Positions 1-7,798 of a DNA stretch of 41,305 bases are shown one piece after another. How positions within the stretch are numbered: position 1 is the first letter of the stretch; each line of letters begins with the position of its first letter. This stretch comes from an uncultured Mucispirillum sp. (lineage in GTDB: Bacteria > Chrysiogenota > Deferribacteres > Deferribacterales > Mucispirillaceae). The notes below the pieces were generated by a model. That model ran no database searches. It saw only the letters and a program-made list of their open reading frames with translations, and was not told the DNA's origin. A program made the position numbers and the translations under genes. The stretch covers positions 1-41,305 of the forward strand of contig CAJUJZ010000006.1 of the NCBI GenBank assembly GCA_910586745.1, read 5' to 3'.

Positions 1-213
1 ATAGTATGCACTATATTCTTTCCTTACACTCTAATTACTGTTGAGAAATTCCACTGTCCCTCGCTTTATTTCTCGGTATATCGTGCTTTTAGACCTGCAT
101 AATATCTCCGCTATTTCCAACACACTAACTTTGGCTTTCAACAGACTTTCTAATTTATAACACTCAAATGCATTTAAGTGTTTATTTTTACGACTTTTTG
201 GTGTAGTATCCAT
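1..213 (-). pseudogene. IS30-family transposase N-terminus with in-frame TAG, cut by window edge
   Basis: From ATG at 213 the leftward frame encodes 60 residues: a basic start, then a helix-turn-helix (SVLEIAEILCRSKSTIYREI) followed by KRGTVEFLNSN, the usual IS30-transposase N-terminal DNA-binding region. A TAG stop lies at 31-33. Beyond it the same frame stays open to base 1 and reads SVRKEYSAYY, which fits the next conserved stretch of IS30 transposases. So the stop sits inside the gene rather than at its end. A ribosome binding site (AGAGAGG) lies upstream of the start. The copy looks inactivated by one nonsense change, although a sequencing error or recoding cannot be excluded. The catalytic DDE domain is outside the window. 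Confidence 0.75.
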
Positions 214-280
214 TTGTGGTTGTTACCTCTCTTACTTTATTTTTTGGCTAAAAAATATTATTTTATTTAAAGAGTTTTAA

Positions 281-331
281 CAACCACTTTTTTATTTATT
301 CATTTTTTCGCAATCGTTTTTAGAATTTACC
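281..331. repeat. IS end repeat, left copy (inverted relative to 41255-41305)
   Basis: The 51 bases match the reverse complement of 41255-41305 with one mismatch (T at 303 against the base paired to G41283). The match stops at the inferred IS boundary on one side and at the window edge on the other. Confidence 0.9.
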
Positions 332-405
332 GCAGTAATGCAATATATAAATTCTTGCTATTTTATGAAATATCTATTATTTTATAATGTATCTAAGGAG
401 ATATT

Positions 406-987
406 ATGAAACAATATATAGAAGATATGTTTGATGAGGCAATAAAAGCCCATAAAGAATTTGCATTAGATAATGCAGGTATCATAGAAAAAATAGCAAA
501 AACAATAGTAGAATGCTTTGAAAATGGAAATAAACTTCTTATTTTTGGTAATGGCGGCTCAGCAGCAGATGCTCAGCATATTGCAGCAGAGTTTGCAAGC
601 CGTTTTGTAATGGAAAGGCCGCCCCTTGCTGCCATTGCACTTACTACTGATACATCTTTATTAACAGCAGTAGGCAATGACTATTCCTTTGATGAAGTAT
701 TTGAAAAACAGGTTGCAGCGTTAGCTAATCCAGGTGATGTGGTGTGGGGAATTTCTACAAGCGGTAATTCTGAAAATGTAATAAGAGGCTTAAAAAGAGC
801 CATTAAATGCGAAGCTAAAACAATAGGCTTTGCAGGCAGGGATGGGGGCAAAATGCCAGGACTCTGCGATAAAATACTTGTAGTAAACCACCAGTCAACA
901 GCAAGAATACAGGAAATACACATTATGAGTGCTCATATTATATGCGGCCTTGTAGATGAAATAATGTTTGGCAGGTTTGCAGGTTAG
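406..987 (+). CDS. gmhA: Phosphoheptose isomerase (sedoheptulose-7-phosphate isomerase)
   Basis: A 193-residue single SIS-domain protein of normal family length. It should convert sedoheptulose 7-phosphate to D-glycero-D-manno-heptose 7-phosphate, the first step toward the ADP-heptose used in LPS inner core, in the cytosol. The sugar-phosphate loop GNGGSAADAQHIAAE is at residues 48-62, with the catalytic-type Glu at 62, and the C-terminal histidine region QEIHIMSAHI at 169-178. The second phosphate-binding serine cluster STSGNSENV is present. The start follows AAGGAG at 395-400. Upstream, 332-405 is the short gap to the IS end; TATAAT at 383-388 is a plausible -10 but I see no convincing -35. 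The gene is 2 bases from mfd and probably co-transcribed with it. Other heptose genes are not in the window. Confidence 0.93.
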   Translation: MKQYIEDMFDEAIKAHKEFALDNAGIIEKIAKTIVECFENGNKLLIFGNGGSAADAQHIAAEFASRFVMERPPLAAIALTTDTSLLTAVGNDYSFDEVFEKQVAALANPGDVVWGISTSGNSENVIRGLKRAIKCEAKTIGFAGRDGGKMPGLCDKILVVNHQSTARIQEIHIMSAHIICGLVDEIMFGRFAG

Positions 988-989
988 TA

Positions 990-3900
990 ATGTCTAACTA
1001 TTTTGAATATCATAATGCATGGGGAGCATCAGCCTCTTTTTATGCCTGCCATAAAAAGAAGAAAGGTGTTCCCTTAGTTATTTTTCTGCCTGAAAATAAG
1101 TCTATTATGGAAAGTGTAAAAAATGAATTGGAGCTTTTCTCTGATTTAAAAGTATTAGACTATCCATCATATACTCAGAACCCTTTTGAAGAAGCAAGAC
1201 CTCTTACTTCTATTATAGTTTCAAGAAGCAGAACTCTTTATAATATACTTAATGAAAAAGACTATATTCTGCTTTTATCTCCATATTCTGTTCTTAAAAA
1301 AATACCATTTAAAAATGAGTTTTTAGAAAGTATTATGACACTGGAAAAAGATAAAGAATACCCAATGAGCAGGCTTGAAAGTGAGCTTGATAAGCTTGGC
1401 TATATCCATGTAGAATTTGTAACAGATGCAGGAGAATATACTTTTCGCGGTGGTATTGCAGATATTTTTCCAGCAGGATATGATGATCCTGTCCGCATAG
1501 AATATTTTGACGAAGAAATAGAAAGTATCTTTATATATAATAAAGATAGTCAGGTAAGGAAAAAAGAAATAACTAATTTAAAAATACTGCCTGTTTCAGA
1601 CTTACTTATTACTACAGAAGAATTTAAAGAAAAACTTGAAGATAATGAATTAAAAGGGAAAGCTGAAAGTTTTGGCAAGTTTGCAGGTTTCCACTGGCTT
1701 GCTCCATATATAAATAAAGAACAGTCAGATATTTTTGAATATTTAGAAAATTATGATACTGCATGTTTTATGAGCAGTATGCAGGACAGTGTATATGGAT
1801 ATTATGATATAATAGAATCATCTGCACAAAATGATATACAAAAAGAAAGTTTTATAACGGCAAAAGATGCAGTAGAAAAATTAAGCAGAAATAATTTATA
1901 TGTAATCTCAGAAATAACAGACAGTGTTGCAAGTGTGCCTTTAACTTTTGCAAGCTCAAAAACACGGTTTTCATTTGAGAAAAAAAACTTATACCAGTCT
2001 ATGACTAATGCGGCAGAAACATTGCTTGCTCTTTTAAAAGAAAATATGAAAATAGTATTTTCTGTAGAAAGTGAAAAGTTTACTGGTATATTTAAAGATT
2101 TTCTTAGAGATTATGATATTTTTCCAAAGGAAATAAAAAAACTTATAGAAATAGAAAAGCCATCCATTTCTTTATACAGAAAGCATATATCCGGCGGATT
2201 TATTGATAAGGAAAGTGGCTGTGCAGTTATTTCTGATATGGATATATTCGGCTTTACAAAAAGAAAGCCAAAGCCTAAAAAGAAAGATGCATTTAATACT
2301 AAACTTTCAGATTTAGAAGAAGGGGATTATGTAGTTCATGTAAACCATGGTATAGGTATATATCAAGGTATAAAACACATGATTATTGCAGGCAGCGAAG
2401 GTGATTTCTTATCTATTATGTATGAAGGTGAAGATTTGCTTTATGTTCCACTTCACTCAATAGGTCAGCTGCAGAAATATATAGGCATGCAGAATCAGCA
2501 GCCAAAATTAAACAGCTTAAAAAGTTCTGCATGGCAGAAACTTAAAAAATATGCAAAAGAAAGTGCAAAACATATAGCAGAAGATTTGCTCAGACTTTAT
2601 GCAGAACGAAAAGCAAGGAAAGGGTATTCTTTTAATGATGATGGCTCATTAATAGAAATATTTGAAAGAAACTTTGAATATACAGAAACAGAAGACCAGC
2701 TATCAGCTATCTATGATGTTTATAATGATATGGAAAGCGAAACACCAATGGAAAGACTTGTTTGTGGTGATGTTGGTTTTGGAAAAACAGAAGTTGCCAT
2801 GCGTGCAGCCTGCAAGGCTATTGCATGCAGTAAACAGGCTGCGGTGCTTGTGCCTACAACTATACTTGCAAGGCAGCATTATGAAACATTTACAGAAAGG
2901 TTTAATGGACTGCCTGTAAATATTGAGTTTGTATCCCGATTCAGAACAGACAAGGAAACAAAAAGTATATTTAATAAAGTGTCAGAAGGCACTGTTGATA
3001 TATTAATAGGCACTCATAAAATATTATCAAAAGATTTATCATTTAAAGATTTGGGACTTTTAATAATAGATGAAGAACAGCGGTTTGGTGTAAGCCATAA
3101 GGAAAAAATTGCATCAATTAAAAGAAATGTGGATACTTTAACATTAAGTGCTACTCCAATACCAAGAACATTGCAGCTTTCTTTATCAGGAATAAGGGAT
3201 ATGAGTATTATAGAAACACCGCCGGAAAACAGGCTGCCTGTAGTAGTGAAAGTAATTAAAGGTTTAACAGAAAGAATAAAAGCCATAAAAACAGAACTTG
3301 AAAGGGGAGGTCAGGTATTTTTTCTGCATAATAGAGTGCAGGATATACAGGAAGCAGCTCTTGAAATAAAACGGGAACTTCCACTTGCAAGAGTAGATTA
3401 TGCTCATGGGCAGATGGATGCAAAAGCCATGGAGCAGATACTGTCTTCATTTTATAATGGAGAAATAGATGTGCTTGTTGCTACAACTATTATAGAAAAT
3501 GGCATAAATATTCCAAATGTTAATACTATCATAATAAACAATGCAGCTCATTTTGGACTTTCTCAGCTTTATCAGTTAAAGGGCAGAGTGGGTAGAAGTG
3601 ATAGGCGTGGTTACTGTTATTTAGCAGTAGATGATTTTGCAAGGCTGAACGATATTGCACAAAAAAGACTTTCAATTATTCAGCAGCTTTCAGATTTAGG
3701 CAGTGGTTTTAAAATTGCTATGTATGACTTACAGCTTAGAGGTGCAGGCAATATTTTAGGTGCAGAGCAGTCTGGGTTTGTGGTAAGAGTTGGTTATGAG
3801 CTTTATGTTGCCATGATAGAAGAAGCAGTGCAGGAAATGAAAGGGGATTATACAAATATTGCAGATACAGAGATAAACTCTAATATTGCATATTTTATAC

Positions 3901-4307
3901 CAGCAGATTATATAGAAAATCCGCGAATAAGGTTTGATTTTTATAGACGGTTTGCAGATATTTATGATATGAATAATATGTATGAACTTTTAAAGGAAAT
4001 AGAGGCAGGCTATGGCGAGCTGCCAAAAGAAATTTTAAATCTTTCTTTAATAATGCTTATTAAAAATTTTGCCAGCATGCTGGGTGCAGAAAAACTTATG
4101 CTTTCTAAATCTGGTGCATCAAAAATAACTTTTGCAAAGGAAACAAAACTAAATCCTGCATTAATTGTAAGATGTTCTCAGGATAGAAAAATATTATATA
4201 GATTTGTTTCAGAATATGAGCTTTCTCTTGCTGTGGATGCAAGTGAGCCATTGAAAGTAACGGCAGATTTTTTTCAGGATTTATATACACTTTCAAGGGC
4301 AGACTAG
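990..4307 (+). CDS. mfd: Transcription-repair coupling factor
   Basis: An 1105-residue protein close to the usual 1150-residue Mfd. It is an ATP-driven translocase that displaces stalled RNA polymerase and recruits UvrA. The N-terminal UvrB-like region spans roughly residues 1-400. A CarD-like RNA polymerase interaction domain starts near 440 (LEEGDYVVHVNHGIGIYQG). The helicase core has Walker A GDVGFGKTE near 593, DEEQ near 694, SATPIPRT near 720, ATTIIENGINIPN in motif V and QLKGRVGRSDRRG near 865. A C-terminal TRCF domain follows. The start lies 2 bases after the gmhA stop; the next gene starts 15 bases after its end with its own AAAGGAG. The pairing of mfd with a PrsA/SurA-type foldase and an RqcP-like gene is a known conserved neighbourhood. 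Confidence 0.96.
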   Translation: MSNYFEYHNAWGASASFYACHKKKKGVPLVIFLPENKSIMESVKNELELFSDLKVLDYPSYTQNPFEEARPLTSIIVSRSRTLYNILNEKDYILLLSPYSVLKKIPFKNEFLESIMTLEKDKEYPMSRLESELDKLGYIHVEFVTDAGEYTFRGGIADIFPAGYDDPVRIEYFDEEIESIFIYNKDSQVRKKEITNLKILPVSDLLITTEEFKEKLEDNELKGKAESFGKFAGFHWLAPYINKEQSDIFEYLENYDTACFMSSMQDSVYGYYDIIESSAQNDIQKESFITAKDAVEKLSRNNLYVISEITDSVASVPLTFASSKTRFSFEKKNLYQSMTNAAETLLALLKENMKIVFSVESEKFTGIFKDFLRDYDIFPKEIKKLIEIEKPSISLYRKHISGGFIDKESGCAVISDMDIFGFTKRKPKPKKKDAFNTKLSDLEEGDYVVHVNHGIGIYQGIKHMIIAGSEGDFLSIMYEGEDLLYVPLHSIGQLQKYIGMQNQQPKLNSLKSSAWQKLKKYAKESAKHIAEDLLRLYAERKARKGYSFNDDGSLIEIFERNFEYTETEDQLSAIYDVYNDMESETPMERLVCGDVGFGKTEVAMRAACKAIACSKQAAVLVPTTILARQHYETFTERFNGLPVNIEFVSRFRTDKETKSIFNKVSEGTVDILIGTHKILSKDLSFKDLGLLIIDEEQRFGVSHKEKIASIKRNVDTLTLSATPIPRTLQLSLSGIRDMSIIETPPENRLPVVVKVIKGLTERIKAIKTELERGGQVFFLHNRVQDIQEAALEIKRELPLARVDYAHGQMDAKAMEQILSSFYNGEIDVLVATTIIENGINIPNVNTIIINNAAHFGLSQLYQLKGRVGRSDRRGYCYLAVDDFARLNDIAQKRLSIIQQLSDLGSGFKIAMYDLQLRGAGNILGAEQSGFVVRVGYELYVAMIEEAVQEMKGDYTNIADTEINSNIAYFIPADYIENPRIRFDFYRRFADIYDMNNMYELLKEIEAGYGELPKEILNLSLIMLIKNFASMLGAEKLMLSKSGASKITFAKETKLNPALIVRCSQDRKILYRFVSEYELSLAVDASEPLKVTADFFQDLYTLSRAD

Positions 4308-4322
4308 AGAAAAGGAGAGTAG

Positions 4323-5309
4323 ATGAAAAATGTAAGTGTTTTAGTAATATCATTACTGCTTTTTACAGCAGGCTGCAACATGTTTGAAAAAGAAAAAGAG
4401 GCAGATACAGCAAACATTCCAAAAGATAACAGAACTGCTTATGTAGTTATTAATAGTAACACATTGTATGCTGATGATTTTTTTAAATTTGCAGGTGTTG
4501 TATTAAAAGAAATGAATGAAAGCGATTTAAAAAACGAGGAAGTAAAAAAATATCTTGTAAAAAACTTTATAGAGCATAATTTACTTCTTCAGGAAGCTCG
4601 TCGCCGCAATATAAAAGTAGATGAAAAGAAAATAAATGCAGTTACAGAAAGTTTTTTATCAGAGGCAGGAACTCAGGATTTAAAAGTATATTCTGGCTCT
4701 TTTGATACAGATGCAAATGCGTTATCAGAAATATTAAGAGAGAAATTTATGGTGGAAACACTTATTACTGATATGATAAACAGCAATATAGATATTAAAG
4801 AATATGAAATAAAGCAGGAATACACAGAGCTTTACAGCCAAAAAGAGCCTGCAAAAAAAGCTCACCTATTTCAGATTTTTACAACTGATAAACAAGTGGC
4901 AGAAAAAGCAATGGCGGAGTTAAAAAGAGGACTTGCTTTTAATGAAGTAGCTGCCCGTTATTCAGAGGGTCCTGAAAAAGAAGATGGTGGCGATTTAGGT
5001 TTTATTATAGATACAGATTATCCAGAAATTTTTGGTGAAGCGTTTAAATTAAAACCTGGTAAAATAAGTGATATAGTAAAAAGTGAATACGGCTATCATA
5101 TCTTTTTAGTAAAGGAATACAGCAAGCCTAAAAAAATAAATTATGATGATGTAAAAACACAAATACATTTTTCTCTTTACAATAAAGAGCAGGATAAAAA
5201 AATAGAGGAATTAATTAATGAACTTTACAAAAATGCAGATATTGAATATCTTACTGATATTAGTCTTAGTGATGCTTCCTTATCAGTTAAAAGCGGAAGT
5301 AATAGGTAA
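4323..5309 (+). CDS. Peptidyl-prolyl isomerase lipoprotein, PrsA/SurA-like (parvulin)
   Basis: A 328-residue foldase with a lipoprotein signal: a hydrophobic stretch ending in TAGC, with Cys18 the predicted lipidation site. Residues about 30-150 form a SurA_N-like helical chaperone domain. About 175-270 is a parvulin domain starting KKAHLFQIF and containing the conserved DGGDLGF and SEYGYHIFLV motifs. It should assist folding of exported proteins on the periplasmic side of a membrane. The ribosome binding site AAAGGAG is 5 bases upstream. The last 92 bases overlap the next gene in another frame; the tail after NADIEYL looks like by-product sequence (rich in Ser and Asp) rather than family sequence. 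PrsA versus SurA versus PpiD naming cannot be settled here. Confidence 0.85.
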   Translation: MKNVSVLVISLLLFTAGCNMFEKEKEADTANIPKDNRTAYVVINSNTLYADDFFKFAGVVLKEMNESDLKNEEVKKYLVKNFIEHNLLLQEARRRNIKVDEKKINAVTESFLSEAGTQDLKVYSGSFDTDANALSEILREKFMVETLITDMINSNIDIKEYEIKQEYTELYSQKEPAKKAHLFQIFTTDKQVAEKAMAELKRGLAFNEVAARYSEGPEKEDGGDLGFIIDTDYPEIFGEAFKLKPGKISDIVKSEYGYHIFLVKEYSKPKKINYDDVKTQIHFSLYNKEQDKKIEELINELYKNADIEYLTDISLSDASLSVKSGSNR

Positions 5310-6174
5310 GATAGAAGCCCATATTGGTAATAAGATAATAACTTCTTATGATATTGAAGGGCTTGACCCTGCCACATATAACAGGCTGCTGTCCATACCT
5401 GATGAAGAAATGAGGAACACACAGCTTGAACAGTTTAAGTCACAGGCACTGAACTTTTTAATAGAAGCAACTATTATGGAGATAGCTGCAGAAAGGGAAG
5501 GTATTAAAGTAACTGATACAGAGGTGGACATGGCTGTTAATGAGATTGCTGCAAATAATAAAGTAAGCTTAGCACAGTTTGAAAAAATGATAGCTAAGGA
5601 AGGTTTAAGCTTAGCTCAATACCGTTATCAGATTAAGGGGCAGATTATTCAGGCAAGAATCCGCAGCCAGATATTTATGCCACAGGTAGTAATTACTGAA
5701 GAAGATATATATAATATGGTTGATGAAAAAGGCGATGAATATGGGCTTAAAGATAAATATAAGGCACGATTAATCACTACTCAGTCAAAATCTGAAATAA
5801 ATAAAATAATAAAAAGCATAAAGCAGGGTGCAGATTTTAGTGATGAGGCAAGGAAAAATTCTCTTGATACAAGTGCTGCAGATGGAGGGAATCTTGGCTG
5901 GGTAGATGTAACTTATGTGCCTATAGAAATGGAGAGAGCATTAGAAAAAACACAAAAAGGCGGTTTAACTGAACCTTTTAAATATAATGATTTATGGGCA
6001 GTATGTTATGTTGATGAGTTTATGAGCAAATATAAAATAGATAATGAAACAGAGAATAAAATCAGAAATGCAATAGGTGAAACTCTATTTGCAAAATCTG
6101 TTTCTGAATGGCTTAAAAAACATAAAGAAACTATTATTGTATTAAAAGCATCAGACAGATTTAAGGTAAAATAA
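5218..6174 (+). CDS. SurA-like periplasmic chaperone with parvulin-type domain
   Basis: A 318-residue protein with an N-terminal Sec signal (LNILLILVLVMLPYQLKA), a SurA_N-like region (residues about 30-170, with NEIAANNKVSLAQFEKMIAK) and a C-terminal parvulin-like region containing DGGNLGWVD. The usual HILV start of the parvulin domain reads ARLITT, so isomerase activity is doubtful and a chaperone role in outer-membrane protein folding is more likely. The start at 5218 is supported by AGAGGAA at 5204-5210, 7 bases upstream, and gives a 92-base overlap with the previous gene. A second in-frame ATG at 5233 would shorten the overlap and keep the signal peptide. The stop overlaps the next start by one base (TAATG). 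Confidence 0.82.
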   Translation: MNFTKMQILNILLILVLVMLPYQLKAEVIGKIEAHIGNKIITSYDIEGLDPATYNRLLSIPDEEMRNTQLEQFKSQALNFLIEATIMEIAAEREGIKVTDTEVDMAVNEIAANNKVSLAQFEKMIAKEGLSLAQYRYQIKGQIIQARIRSQIFMPQVVITEEDIYNMVDEKGDEYGLKDKYKARLITTQSKSEINKIIKSIKQGADFSDEARKNSLDTSAADGGNLGWVDVTYVPIEMERALEKTQKGGLTEPFKYNDLWAVCYVDEFMSKYKIDNETENKIRNAIGETLFAKSVSEWLKKHKETIIVLKASDRFKVK

Positions 6175-6446
6175 TGAGACTTGATAAATTTCTAAAAACA
6201 GCACAGCTTATTAAACGCAGAACAGTTGCAAATGAAGCAGCTGATGAAGGTTTTATAAAAGTAAACGGCAGGGATTCAAAACCTGCTTTGCAGTTAAAAG
6301 CTGGGGATATTATAGAGATAGATATGTGGAACTATTATAAAAAAATAGAAGTTATAATAGTGCCTGAAAAAAATACTATTCCTAAAAAAGATATTGATAA
6401 ATACATAAAATTGCTTGAATATAAAGCAAAAGAAATAGAGTTTTGA
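6174..6446 (+). CDS. S4-domain RNA-binding protein, RqcP/Hsp15-like
   Basis: A 90-residue protein that is nearly all S4 domain: MRLDKFLKTAQLIKRRTVAN, then GFIKVNGRDSKPALQLKAGD. Length and the RLDKFLK-LIKRRTVA signature match the RqcP (YabO)/Hsp15 group, which binds stalled 50S-peptidyl-tRNA complexes and in Bacillus supports poly-Ala tailing by RqcH. The start overlaps the preceding stop by one base, so translation is probably coupled. The position downstream of mfd parallels the mfd-yabO region of Firmicutes. The RqcP versus Hsp15 assignment is by resemblance only; no RqcH is in the window. Confidence 0.85.
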   Translation: MRLDKFLKTAQLIKRRTVANEAADEGFIKVNGRDSKPALQLKAGDIIEIDMWNYYKKIEVIIVPEKNTIPKKDIDKYIKLLEYKAKEIEF

Positions 6447-6830
6447 GGGTTATTGTATTTTGAAGATTTTAGATACTGGACTTACTCAAAAAAATTGAAT
6501 AAGTCAGTAAAATCTATTTCGGTCTAGCCTGTGCAAATCTAATTTTTCCTTGCAAAAAATGCTCGTCAAAATGACATAGGCCTTTAGGTCAGCACAGTGA
6601 TGCAGGGACTTTCAGACGAATAGGAAGGAATTTGAAATAGAACTTTAAAAATTTTTAATATAGGTATAAGAAAGCTATAGGACGAGTGTTTTTTACGAAG
6701 ACACTTTTTCCTAAAAGAGTAGCGACGGAATCAGAAAAAGTGGCTAGTAAAGCATCTTTAGTGAACATTAAGAGCTTTGCCCGCTAATGTGTGGTTTAAA
6801 ATTTTTAATAAAAGTATAAAGAGGTATAAT
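6447..6830. repeat. 384-base non-coding region with dispersed-repeat-like palindromic units
   Basis: No credible gene is present. The region holds several inverted repeats: GACTTA/TAAGTC (6479-6505), CTATTTC 6514-6520 with GAAATAG 6634-6640, CTGTGC 6529-6534 nested with GCACAG 6592-6597, TGAC..GTCA around AGGCCT (6572-6591), and AGTGT/ACACT (6685-6705). The minus strand of 6547-6567 and the plus strand of 6681-6701 are related 21-base units (GACGAG, two bases, six T) that match at 16 of 21 positions. The minus-strand wording (GTCATTTTGACGAG followed by AGGAAAAATTAGAT) resembles the GTCATTCTGA..CGAGGAAGAATCT repeats scattered through many bacterial genomes. TTTAAAAATTTTTAATA at 6644-6660 recurs at 6795-6810 with one A fewer. 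Confidence 0.6.
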
Positions 6831-7172
6831 ATGATTACTAAATTTGAACTTATTAACCCATTGGAGACTATTGCACCAAGAAATGGAAAAGGCATATCTT
6901 ATAATTTTCCTTATGACATATTAAAAGGAATAGATGGTAAAGTAAAAGCTTTTAATCACATGCGATTAGAAGAAAATTCTGCAATAGGTTATCATCAGCA
7001 TATAGATGATTTAGAAATATATATAATTACGGAAGGAACTGGCATATATAATGACAATGGTAAAGAAGTGGAAGTTACTGTAAATGATGTTATGCTTTGC
7101 AATAAAGGAGAATACCATGGTATTGCTTCAAAAAATGGTAAACTGGACTTTATTGCAGTAATTATTGGCTAA
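6831..7172 (+). CDS. Small single-domain cupin protein
   Basis: A 113-residue beta-barrel (cupin_2-like) protein. The metal-site motif appears as GYHQHIDDLEIYIITEGTG, giving two His and a Glu, and the second cupin motif as CNKGEYHGI with the fourth His ligand. Its substrate cannot be inferred. The frame opens earlier, at 6777, but the start is placed at 6831 because AAGAGG lies at 6818-6823 and the preceding residues fall in the non-coding repeat region. It stands alone between that region and ndk. Related small cupins are often sugar- or amino-acid-linked enzymes or sensors; none is specifically supported. Confidence 0.8.
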   Translation: MITKFELINPLETIAPRNGKGISYNFPYDILKGIDGKVKAFNHMRLEENSAIGYHQHIDDLEIYIITEGTGIYNDNGKEVEVTVNDVMLCNKGEYHGIASKNGKLDFIAVIIG

Positions 7173-7269
7173 ATTTTGCAGATATTTTTAAAATCTCTTG
7201 AAATAATATTAAAAAAATAGTAAAAGCAGAATAATAAAAAACAGTTTAAATAAAAACAAGGAGAAATAA

Positions 7270-7686
7270 ATGCTTGAAAAAACATTTGCTATTATTAAAC
7301 CAGATGCAGTAGCTGCAAAAAATGCAGGTAAAATTATTGATAGAATAGAAGCAGAAGGTTTCACTATTAAAGCTATGAAAAAAATCCACATGACTAAAGC
7401 TATAGCTGAAAGATTTTATTTTGTTCACAGAGAGCGTCCATTTTATAATGACTTAACTAATTTCATGAGCTCAGGTCCATGCATAGTTATGTGCTTAGAA
7501 AAAGAAGATGCAATCAAAGGCTGGAGAGCTTTAATGGGTGCAACTAATCCAGATGCAGCAGAAGCTGATACTCTCCGTAAATTATATGGTAAAAATATTG
7601 ATAACAATGCAGTGCATGGTTCAGATGCACCAGAAACAGCAGCAGAAGAAGTTGCATTTTTCTTCAATGGTATTGAATTGATGTAA
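7270..7686 (+). CDS. ndk: Nucleoside diphosphate kinase
   Basis: A 138-residue protein of standard length that transfers the gamma phosphate from ATP to other NDPs through a phosphohistidine. The start motif EKTFAIIKPDAV, the Kpn-loop region and the active-site NAVHGSDA with His116 are all present. The start follows AAGGAG just upstream. The 97 bases between it and the cupin gene contain TTGAAA at 7198-7203 but no clear -10 at the right distance. The gene is followed by a hairpin at 7738-7768, so it is probably a single-gene transcript or the end of one with the cupin. Confidence 0.95.
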   Translation: MLEKTFAIIKPDAVAAKNAGKIIDRIEAEGFTIKAMKKIHMTKAIAERFYFVHRERPFYNDLTNFMSSGPCIVMCLEKEDAIKGWRALMGATNPDAAEADTLRKLYGKNIDNNAVHGSDAPETAAEEVAFFFNGIELM

Positions 7687-7737
7687 TATACAATATCATA
7701 TAATGTCATACAATATAATATAATAAATACAATATAT

Positions 7738-7768
7738 ATGCCCATCTCTAAATAAAATAGGTGGGCAT
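7738..7768. terminator. Candidate terminator hairpin after ndk
   Basis: ATGCCCATCT (7738-7747) pairs with AGGTGGGCAT (7759-7768) over 10 positions including one G-T wobble, with an 11-base loop. The flanks are A/T only and partly self-complementary, but there is no clean T run, so efficiency is uncertain. Confidence 0.5.
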
Positions 7769-7798
7769 TATATATATAAAATATTTTAAGGTGCTATT

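Larger units (their letters stand above)
1..331 (-). mobile_element. Partial IS30-family insertion sequence (transposase-start end)
   Basis: The block contains the start of an IS30-type transposase read leftward and about 118 bases of non-coding leader to its right. Its outer boundary is placed at about 331 because positions 281-331 recur, reverse complemented, at 41255-41305, and the two sequences diverge immediately outside (at 332 and 41254). The terminal bases read outward-in as GGTAAATTCTAAAAACGATT, which I take as the IS terminal inverted repeat. The rest of the element lies outside the window. Family assignment rests on the encoded helix-turn-helix; the exact end is inferred from the repeat boundary. 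Confidence 0.75.

Noticed and set aside
6479..6505. Terminator for the mfd-S4 gene cluster
   Set aside because: A decent stem (GACTTA/TAAGTC) exists but no T run follows on either strand, so I left it as part of the repeat region.
6514..6640. Signal recognition particle RNA, 6S RNA, RNase P RNA or tmRNA
   Set aside because: I looked for their conserved cores and did not find them; the pattern fits a dispersed palindromic repeat better.
6777..6830. Upstream extension of the cupin protein by 18 residues
   Set aside because: The extension lies in the repeat-like intergenic region, and a clear AAGAGG sits just before the ATG at 6831.
7681..7740. TA-rich string after ndk as a microsatellite
   Set aside because: It is irregular A/T sequence without a clean repeated unit and is non-coding.
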